A stretch of 64,000 nucleotides of DNA from DASUSH01 sp963785155 (GTDB taxonomy: Bacteria > Actinomycetota > Thermoleophilia > Solirubrobacterales > 70-9): positions 310,001-374,000 of the forward strand of contig CAWAUB010000007.1 of the NCBI GenBank assembly GCA_963785155.1. Reading direction: 5' to 3'. The first letter of the stretch is position 1. The number at the start of each line of letters is the position of its first letter. The position numbers and the translations under genes are program-made. This document shows, piece after piece, positions 58,520 through 64,000 of the stretch. The notes below the pieces were generated by a model that saw only the letters and a program-made list of their open reading frames with translations, did no database searches and was not told the DNA's origin.

Positions 58520-59499
58520 TCCTCGCGATCGAGACCTCCTGTGACGACACCTGCGCGGCGGTGGTGGACGGATCGCGGGTGCTCTCGAACGTGATTTCCT
58601 CGCAGACCGAGTTCCACGCCGAATACGGGGGTGTCGTCCCGGAGGTTGCCTCGCGCCATCACCTGGAGTTGCTGAATCCCGTCGTCGACCGCGCGCTGGC
58701 CGACGCCGGTGCCCGGCTCGAGGATGTCGAGTCACTCGCGGTGACGCGCAGTCCCGGCCTGATCGGCGCTCTCCTCGTCGGAGTCAGCGGGGCGAAGGCG
58801 CTCGCCGCCGCACGGCGCAAGCCGCTCGCGGGTGTCGACCATCTGCACGGCCACGTTGCCGCGAGCTTCCTCGAGCCCGAACCGCTCGCGCCCCCGTTCC
58901 TGTGCCTGATTGCCAGCGGGGGCCACACCCTGCTTGCCGGTGTCACCGAACCGGGCCGCTTCGAGACGCTCGGCCAGACTCTGGACGATGCGGCCGGTGA
59001 GGCCCTCGACAAGGCCGCGCGCCTGCTCGGGCTCGGTTTCCCCGGAGGGCCGGCGATCGAGCGTGAGGCGCGCGGGGGTGACCCGTTCGCGTTCGAGTTC
59101 CCGGTCGCGATGGCGCGGGATCCCGGCCTTGACTTCAGCTTCAGCGGCCTGAAGACGGCGCTCGTCTACCGCGCCAGGGATCTCGGTGCCGATGACGTCG
59201 CCGAGCGGCGGGCCGACCTGGCCGCGAGCTTCCAGGCCGCCGTCGTCGGCCAGCTCACCGCAAAGCTGGAGCGAGCGCTGGACGCCGGGGACTGGCACGC
59301 CGTCTCTCTTGGCGGCGGCGTCGCGGCCAACGGGCCGCTGCGGGATCGCTGCGGCGAGATCTGTGCTTCGCGCGGGGTCAGATTGAAACTGGTCGCGCCC
59401 GAGCTCTGCACCGACAACGCGGCGATGATCGGCTCCGCCGCCCGGTTTGTCGAGCCCGCTCCCTATCCGGAGTACCTGAGCTGGGACGCCCGCGCGTAG
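58516..59499 (+). CDS. tsaD: tRNA N6-threonylcarbamoyladenosine synthase
   Basis: Transfers threonylcarbamoyl to A37 of ANN-decoding tRNAs. 327 residues from TTG 58516, which overlaps the rimI stop (TTGA). MILAIETSCDDTCAAVVD is the ASKHA nucleotide motif; the metal site is HLHGH (H109, H113). IASGGHTLL and SLGGGVAANGPLRDR are conserved. The length is normal. It is followed without a gap by the glutaredoxin-like gene. Confidence 0.95.
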   Translation: MILAIETSCDDTCAAVVDGSRVLSNVISSQTEFHAEYGGVVPEVASRHHLELLNPVVDRALADAGARLEDVESLAVTRSPGLIGALLVGVSGAKALAAARRKPLAGVDHLHGHVAASFLEPEPLAPPFLCLIASGGHTLLAGVTEPGRFETLGQTLDDAAGEALDKAARLLGLGFPGGPAIEREARGGDPFAFEFPVAMARDPGLDFSFSGLKTALVYRARDLGADDVAERRADLAASFQAAVVGQLTAKLERALDAGDWHAVSLGGGVAANGPLRDRCGEICASRGVRLKLVAPELCTDNAAMIGSAARFVEPAPYPEYLSWDARA

Positions 59500-59732
59500 T
59501 TCTCTACACGCGGGAGGGCTGCCACCTCTGCGACGAGGCCAAGGAGGAGATCCTCGCGCTCCGCGACTCAGGCATCGAACTCGAGCTCGTCGAAGTCGAC
59601 ATCGAGGCCGACGAGCGCCTGCACGCCCGCTACCTGGAGCGGATCCCGGTCGTCGAGGTCGGCGGAAAGGTGATCAGCGAGCTGGGTACCGACGAGGCTG
59701 CCCTCCGCGCCGCGATAACGTCAGGGGCATGA
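59481..59732 (+). CDS. glutaredoxin-like thiol-redox protein
   Basis: About 83 residues: LGRPRVVLYTREGCHLCDEAK carries a CxxC active site (CHLC), then LVEVDIEAD, the cis-Pro segment RIPVVEVGGK and the C-terminal helix. No ATG, GTG or TTG exists in frame near the start. CTG 59481 has a GGAG site 8 nt upstream and is proposed, overlapping the end of tsaD. The stop overlaps the rex ATG (ATGA). It forms a redox group with rex and the GCS2-type ligase. Confidence 0.75.
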   Translation: MGRPRVVLYTREGCHLCDEAKEEILALRDSGIELELVEVDIEADERLHARYLERIPVVEVGGKVISELGTDEAALRAAITSGA

Positions 59733-60409
59733 CGGACGAGGTGCGGGCCGCTCCCCCCGCGATCACCGAAACCGCCGACGGGTCGATCGACGCCGACCGG
59801 CTGTCGCTGGGAGTGGCCGCTCGTCTGTCTCGCTACCTGCAGGTCCTGATCCAGGCTCGCAAGATGGGCAAGGACACGATCTCCTCGAAGGAGCTGGCCG
59901 ACTACACGCACATCAACTCGACCCAGATCCGGCGCGACCTCTCGGGTTTCGGCAAGTTCGGCAAGCGGGGCGTCGGCTACCACATCGAGTCGCTGGTTCG
60001 CGAGATCCGCAAGATCCTGCGGACCTCGGACCAGCACAACATCGCTCTCTTCGGCGCCGGCAACCTCGGCCAGGCGATCGCCGACTCGGACATTTTCGGC
60101 GACCACGGCTTCCGGATCGTCGCGATCTTCGACGTGGACCACGACGTGGTCGGCAACGAGGTCGGCGGCCAGAAGGTGCGCCACTTCGACGAGATCGAAA
60201 AGGTCGTCACCGACGAGCACGTAGTAGTGGGCGTCCTGGCGGTGCCGGCGGCGGCAGCCCAGGAGGTGGTCGACCGGCTGGTCGAGGCGGGCGTCAAGAT
60301 CATCTTCAACTACTCCGAGCAGCTGCTCCAGGTGCCGCCTGAGGTGACGGTGCACACCTCGAGCCCCGCCGTCGACCTGCTGTACGCGCTCTACTTCTAC
60401 TTGACGTGA
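59729..60409 (+). CDS. rex: redox-sensing transcriptional repressor Rex
   Basis: Senses the NADH/NAD+ ratio and represses respiratory and fermentative genes. 226 residues: a winged-helix N-terminus (LSRYLQVLIQARKMGKDTISSKELADYTHINSTQIRRDLSGFGKFG, split by family motifs) and a Rossmann domain with GAGNLGQAIA. No palindromic Rex operator was noticed in the window. Its TGA overlaps the GTG of the short leader ORF at 60406. Confidence 0.94.
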   Translation: MTDEVRAAPPAITETADGSIDADRLSLGVAARLSRYLQVLIQARKMGKDTISSKELADYTHINSTQIRRDLSGFGKFGKRGVGYHIESLVREIRKILRTSDQHNIALFGAGNLGQAIADSDIFGDHGFRIVAIFDVDHDVVGNEVGGQKVRHFDEIEKVVTDEHVVVGVLAVPAAAAQEVVDRLVEAGVKIIFNYSEQLLQVPPEVTVHTSSPAVDLLYALYFYLT

Positions 60410-60435
60410 AAATCGATCTCCTCTGCAGGAGATGA
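60406..60435 (+). CDS. putative 9-residue leader peptide (element copy D)
   Basis: GTG overlaps the rex stop (GTGA) and encodes MKIDLLCRR, then TGA, one nt before the GTG of the ligase gene. The peptide matches the D-L-I/L-C-x-R end of the longer leaders. Codons 4-9 form the hairpin 60416-60433 with arms ATCTCCT and AGGAGAT around CTGC. The two Arg codons are AGG and AGA, rare in this genome. The right arm also contains the ribosome-binding AGGAG. Confidence 0.5.
   Translation: MKIDLLCRR
60416..60433 (+). promoter_or_regulatory. start-codon hairpin, element copy D
   Basis: A 7-bp hairpin with the same CTGC loop as copies A-C. Relative to A and B, one pair changes from A-T to C-G on both arms. 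The upstream 30-nt part of the longer repeat is absent here. Confidence 0.6.
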
Positions 60436-60436
60436 C

Positions 60437-61582
60437 GTGATCAATCTCGCCGGCGCGCGGGAGGTGTTCGAGTCTTCGACGGACTTCACCGTCGGGCTCG
60501 AGGAGGAGTTCGCGATCGTCGACCCGGACACCCTGGAGCTCGAACACCGTTTCGAGGAGCTCTACGAGGCGGCGCAGGCGGACGACGTGCTCGCGCAGTC
60601 GGTCGCAGGCGAGCTGATCGCGTCCGAGATCGAGATCCGCTCGGGGCGCGGCGAGGACTTCGCCGACGCCGAGCGCCTTCAACGCGAGCACCGAACCCGC
60701 CTCTTCGCCCTCGCAGAGTCTCATGGACTCGGGCTTGCGGCGACCGGGACGCATCCGTGGGCGAACTACCTCGATCAGCGGATCATCGACACGCCGCACT
60801 ACCGGCGACTCAAGCACGACCTGGGCTACGTGGCGCAGCGCAACAACACCTGGAGCCTCCACGTCCACGTCGGCGTGCAGGGCGCCGACCGCGCGATCGC
60901 GGTCTGCGACCACCTGCGCGGCCTGCTGCCGCTGCTTCTCGCGGTTTCGGCCAACTCGCCGTTCCTGGACCGCAGAGATACCGGGCTGCATACCGTCCGC
61001 ACTGAGATCTTCACGCGGACGTTCCCGCGCTGTGGGATCCCGGAGCCGTTTCGCTCCTGGGAGGAGTACGCGGGCTTCATCGCGATGCTCGAGGCGACGA
61101 ACACCGTCGTCGAGGCGACCCAGCTCTGGTGGAGCGTTCGCCCCCATCACCGGTTCGGGACGGTGGAAGTGCGCATCTGCGATGCCCAGACGGGCGGCGA
61201 GGATTCCTTCGAGCTCGCGGCTCTGATCACGGCCTGCGTGGTCCAGTCGGCGCTCGACTACGACGACGGCCGGCTCCCGGCCCCCTTGCGGGATCGCGAG
61301 ATCGAGGAAAACCTCTGGCGTGCGATCCGCCACGGGATGGACGGCAAGCAGATCGACTTCGAGGCCGGTGCCGAGGTGGACGCTCGAGCCGCGCTCGAGC
61401 GGCTGCTCGCCTGGACCGCGCCCGCGCGGGAGGCGGTCGGCGCGGGCGCCGACCTACCGGCGCCGAACGGCGCGCAGCGCAGCCTCCAGGCACTGGCGGA
61501 GGGCGCGACGATCGAGTCGATCTACCGCGACGCCCTTTCGGAGACCCACCGCACATACGTGCCTCAGGGCGTACCCGGCTAG
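60437..61582 (+). CDS. GCS2-family carboxylate-amine ligase (YbdK/EgtA-like)
   Basis: 381 residues. TVGLEEEFAIVDPDTLELE is the metal- and ATP-binding start of glutamate-cysteine ligase type 2. ELIASEIEIRSG, THPWANY, NTWSLHVHVGV, SANSPFLDRRDTGLHTVR and FGTVEVRICDAQT follow. Members ligate glutamate to cysteine or other amines. The rex and glutaredoxin neighbours, and a Cys codon in its leader, suggest a low-molecular-weight thiol role, but the substrate is not shown. Confidence 0.87.
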   Translation: MINLAGAREVFESSTDFTVGLEEEFAIVDPDTLELEHRFEELYEAAQADDVLAQSVAGELIASEIEIRSGRGEDFADAERLQREHRTRLFALAESHGLGLAATGTHPWANYLDQRIIDTPHYRRLKHDLGYVAQRNNTWSLHVHVGVQGADRAIAVCDHLRGLLPLLLAVSANSPFLDRRDTGLHTVRTEIFTRTFPRCGIPEPFRSWEEYAGFIAMLEATNTVVEATQLWWSVRPHHRFGTVEVRICDAQTGGEDSFELAALITACVVQSALDYDDGRLPAPLRDREIEENLWRAIRHGMDGKQIDFEAGAEVDARAALERLLAWTAPAREAVGAGADLPAPNGAQRSLQALAEGATIESIYRDALSETHRTYVPQGVPG

Positions 61583-61585
61583 GGT
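61580..61585 (+). promoter_or_regulatory. -10 box of the gene at 61593
   Basis: TAGGGT lies 7 nt before ATG 61593 and overlaps the previous stop codon. Confidence 0.45.
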
Positions 61586-61592
61586 CTCCGGA

Positions 61593-62063
61593 ATGGAAGC
61601 TGGACAACCACCTCCCGGTCCGCCGCCGCCCGGCGGCGAGCCCCCTCAGTCCGAGGAGGAGCTCCGCGCTCGCCTCGAGGAGGAGATGCGCCGCGTGCGC
61701 ATCCAGGACCTCGTCCTGCAGAGCGTCGCGAGCCTCGTCAACCTGACCGCGCGGCGGATCGCAAAGGAGGACGAGCAGGACCTCGAGCAGGCTCGGATCG
61801 GGATCGAGGCCGTCCGCGGCCTCGTCGACCTTCTCGACCCCGAGCCGCAGGCCCAGGTGCGCGAGGCTCTCTCGGAGCTCCAGATGCTGTTCGCCCAGGC
61901 CTCGGGAGGCGGCGAGCCGGCGCCCGAGGGCGAGGGGCCCGGAACCGGCGAGGGCGAGCCGGCCGCGCAGGCGCCTCCGTCACCGCCACCGGCGCAGTCC
62001 CAGCGTCCGGCCACCGGCGGCCAGCCTCCGCCGAAGCTCTGGACCCCGCACCAGCGGGACTAG
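61593..62063 (+). CDS. DUF1844-like helical protein with Pro/Gly-rich ends
   Basis: 156 residues. A Pro-rich N-terminus, then a helical core (LRARLEEEMRRVRIQDLVLQSVASLVNL...ARIGIEAVRGLVDLL...REALSELQMLFAQAS) resembling DUF1844-type proteins, then a Gly/Glu/Pro-rich disordered tail. Function unknown. It ends 142 nt before hppA. Confidence 0.6.
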   Translation: MEAGQPPPGPPPPGGEPPQSEEELRARLEEEMRRVRIQDLVLQSVASLVNLTARRIAKEDEQDLEQARIGIEAVRGLVDLLDPEPQAQVREALSELQMLFAQASGGGEPAPEGEGPGTGEGEPAAQAPPSPPPAQSQRPATGGQPPPKLWTPHQRD

Positions 62064-62098
62064 AGCGCTTTTCGGCCCACTCCGCCGGAAACACCCAC

Positions 62099-62104
62099 TA
62101 GACT
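62099..62104 (+). promoter_or_regulatory. -10 box upstream of hppA
   Basis: TAGACT lies about 100 nt before the hppA start. Unlike most genes here, hppA therefore has a long 5' leader. Confidence 0.4.
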
Positions 62105-62114
62105 CCGCGCGCTT

Positions 62115-62157
62115 TTACGGTCCCCGGGCAGGGGATCGTTGCGTGAAAGCGGCCCGT
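62115..62157 (+). promoter_or_regulatory. candidate structured 5' leader of hppA
   Basis: TTACGG and CCGTAA can pair as an outer stem enclosing a CCCC/GGGG hairpin and a weaker second hairpin, making a small three-way junction. It does not match the fluoride riboswitch pattern that I know for some pyrophosphatase genes. Function unproven. Confidence 0.35.
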
Positions 62158-62204
62158 AACCCCGTCACGGCGGCCGCCCGACCTAAACCGGAGGAAAGCT
62201 CACC

Positions 62205-64000
62205 TTGACCGACTTCTTCACCGACTACGGCGTCGTCATTGCGCTCGTCTGCGCGGCCGCGGCCGTCCTCTACGGCGCGATCATCACCCGCCGCCTGCTG
62301 GCCAAGTCGCCGGGCAACGAGCGCATGCAGGAGATCTCCGGCGCCGTCCAGGAGGGCGCCCAGGCCTACCTGCGCCGCCAGTACACGATCATCGCCGTCG
62401 TCGCGCTGCCGCTTGCGATCCTCCTCTGGATCGTCCAGGGCGACATCCTGCCGGCGATCGGCTTCCTGATCGGTGGCACCCTCTCCGGCGCAGCCGGCTT
62501 CATCGGCATGAACCTCTCCGTGCGCGCGAACACCCGCGTCGCCGAGGCGGCCCGTGGCGGCATTCCGCCCGCGCTCGACGTCGCCTTCAAGGGCGGCTCG
62601 GTGACCGGCATGCTCGTCGTGGGTCTCGCCCTCTTCGGCGTTGCCGGCTACTACGGGCTCCTGCTGCTCGGCGACGCGACCGAAAAGGAGGCGATCGACG
62701 CGCTGATCGGCCTCGGCTTCGGTGGCTCGCTGATCTCCGTCTTCGCCCGTCTGGGCGGCGGCATCTTCACCAAGGCTGCCGACGTCGGCGCCGACCTCGT
62801 CGGCAAGGTCGAGGCGGGGATCCCCGAGGACGACCCGCGGAACCCCGCGGTGATCGCGGACAACGTCGGCGACAACGTCGGCGACTGCGCTGGCATGGCC
62901 GCCGACCTCTTCGAGACCTACGCCGTGACCGCCGTCGCGGTGATGCTGCTCGGGGTACTCACCTTCGGTGAGGCCTCGGAGGTCGCGATCTTCCCGCTCG
63001 TCATGGGCGGCGTCGCGATCCTCGCGTCGATCGTCGGCGCGCTTTCGGTACGTACGACGACCGGCAACGTCGAGGCAGCGCTCTATCGCGGGCTCGCCGT
63101 CTCCGCCGTGATCTCGGCGATCGTCTTCCTGCCGATCACGAATTGGCTGATGGACGACCTCTCGCTGAAGGCGGCTGAGCTCGTCCAGTCCGCGCCGTCG
63201 GCGATGGACCTCTGGTTCTGCGCGCTGATCGGCCTGGTCGTCACGGCGCTGCTCTTCGTGATCACCGACTTCTACACGTCGACTCGTTTCCGGCCGGTCA
63301 AGACGACGGCCCAGGCATCGGTCACCGGTCACGCGACCAACATCATCTCCGGGCTCGCGCAGGGCTTCCAGTCGACCGCCCTGCCGGCGATCGTCCTCGC
63401 CCTCGCGATCCTCGGCGCCAACGAGCTCGCCGGGATCTACGGCATCGGCGTCGCCGTGATGGCACAGCTCTCGCTCACCGGCCTGATCGTCGCGCTCGAC
63501 GCCTTCGGGCCGATCACCGACAACGCCGGCGGCATCGCCGAGATGGCGGAGATGCCCGAGGAGGTCCGCAACGTCACCGACCCGCTCGATGCGGTCGGCA
63601 ACACGACCAAGGCCGTGACCAAGGGGTACGCGATCGGCTCGGCCGCGCTCGCCGCCCTGGTCCTCTTCAAGGCGTTCGAGATCGAGCTCCAGGAGGAGGC
63701 GGGGGTAGACAACATCCTCTCCTTCAACATCTCTGACCCGGCGGTGCTGATCGGCCTGCTGATCGGCGGCATGATGGTCTACCTGTTCGCGGCGCTCTCG
63801 ATCGAGGCCGTCGGCCGTGCGGGTGGCCAGGTCGTCGAGCAGGTGCGCAAGCAGTTCCGCGAGCACCCGGGGATCATGGAAGGGACCGAGAAGCCCGACT
63901 ACGGCGAGACGGTCGACATCGTCACCGCGACTGCTCAGCGCGAGATGATCCTGCCCTCGCTGATCCCGATCGTGATCCCGCTGATCGTCGGCGTGATCTC
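62205..64000 (+). CDS. hppA: membrane pyrophosphatase, K+-independent H+-pumping type (truncated by window end)
   Basis: Couples PPi hydrolysis to proton export. TTG 62205 has a GGAGG site 10 nt upstream; about 598 codons are present and the frame is still open at the window edge. Catalytic motifs are ADVGADLVGK and DNVGDNVGDCAGMAADLFE. The segment GNTTKAVTKGYAIGSA has Lys where K+-dependent enzymes have Ala, the mark of the K+-independent class. Many membrane helices are evident. It fits with the PPi-type phosphofructokinase at 4.2 kb. Confidence 0.95.
   Translation, partial: MTDFFTDYGVVIALVCAAAAVLYGAIITRRLLAKSPGNERMQEISGAVQEGAQAYLRRQYTIIAVVALPLAILLWIVQGDILPAIGFLIGGTLSGAAGFIGMNLSVRANTRVAEAARGGIPPALDVAFKGGSVTGMLVVGLALFGVAGYYGLLLLGDATEKEAIDALIGLGFGGSLISVFARLGGGIFTKAADVGADLVGKVEAGIPEDDPRNPAVIADNVGDNVGDCAGMAADLFETYAVTAVAVMLLGVLTFGEASEVAIFPLVMGGVAILASIVGALSVRTTTGNVEAALYRGLAVSAVISAIVFLPITNWLMDDLSLKAAELVQSAPSAMDLWFCALIGLVVTALLFVITDFYTSTRFRPVKTTAQASVTGHATNIISGLAQGFQSTALPAIVLALAILGANELAGIYGIGVAVMAQLSLTGLIVALDAFGPITDNAGGIAEMAEMPEEVRNVTDPLDAVGNTTKAVTKGYAIGSAALAALVLFKAFEIELQEEAGVDNILSFNISDPAVLIGLLIGGMMVYLFAALSIEAVGRAGGQVVEQVRKQFREHPGIMEGTEKPDYGETVDIVTATAQREMILPSLIPIVIPLIVGVI

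Noticed and set aside
62105..62204. Fluoride riboswitch before hppA
   Set aside because: The conserved pseudoknot and GAUG segments of the crcB motif are not present.

Overview
The window is a high-GC actinobacterial chromosome segment. The gene content and style fit an uncultured member of the Thermoleophilia (Solirubrobacterales/Gaiellales-like); this placement is my inference from family recognition, not a search. Supporting points are the very high G+C, many first genes with a TAnnnT box 6-8 nt before the start codon (leaderless transcripts), large secreted FG-GAP/LamG/HYR proteins, a pyrophosphate-type phosphofructokinase, and a K+-independent membrane pyrophosphatase. I see no rRNA, tRNA, CRISPR array, insertion sequence or phage gene, and no gene-free stretch longer than about 210 bases.

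Layout: 1-5.2 kb holds an HtrA-like protease, trpF-trpB-trpA, a small membrane protein and a PPi-type phosphofructokinase. 5.2-16.8 kb holds a methyltransferase, a solute-binding lipoprotein, secreted proteins, a TIGR01777-type epimerase, malic enzyme, polA, a DMT-like transporter, a geranylgeranyl-reductase-like flavoprotein and rpsA. 16.8-22.6 kb is a three-gene extracytoplasmic redox operon: a copper-monooxygenase-like/cupredoxin protein, a Tat-type amidohydrolase, and a PQQ-propeller/cupredoxin protein. 22.6-32.9 kb holds coaE, a lytic transglycosylase, a large membrane protein, uvrB, a coiled-coil protein, a glyoxalase-fold protein and uvrA. 33-48.7 kb is a locus of giant secreted proteins, including two that share a 1.58-kb, nearly identical segment. 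48.7-52.3 kb holds an interrupted acyltransferase, a Ser/Thr kinase and small proteins. 52.3-55.3 kb (minus strand) is a pantothenate operon (DUF2520 protein, panC, panD, panB). 55.4-59.5 kb holds an FmdB zinc ribbon, a uracil-DNA glycosylase and the t6A genes tsaE, tsaB, rimI and tsaD. 59.5-61.6 kb is a redox set (glutaredoxin, rex, GCS2-type ligase). The window ends inside hppA.

The most unusual signal is a short leader element at the start codons of four unrelated genes (near 4.0, 22.6, 28.7 and 60.4 kb). It carries a 7-bp hairpin with a CTGC loop, compensatory base changes between copies, and a possible short peptide ending in a D-L-I/L-C-x-R pattern. The second notable feature is the secreted-protein locus, with a shared Cys/Lys C-terminal tail and an unrecognised, three-fold repeated Cys domain of about 104 residues.

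About 20 genes show single-base frameshifts, and one shows an in-frame stop. One of these is proven to be a one-base difference by comparison of two near-identical copies. Most probably reflect indel errors in the assembly rather than gene decay, so several genes are reported across the shift.
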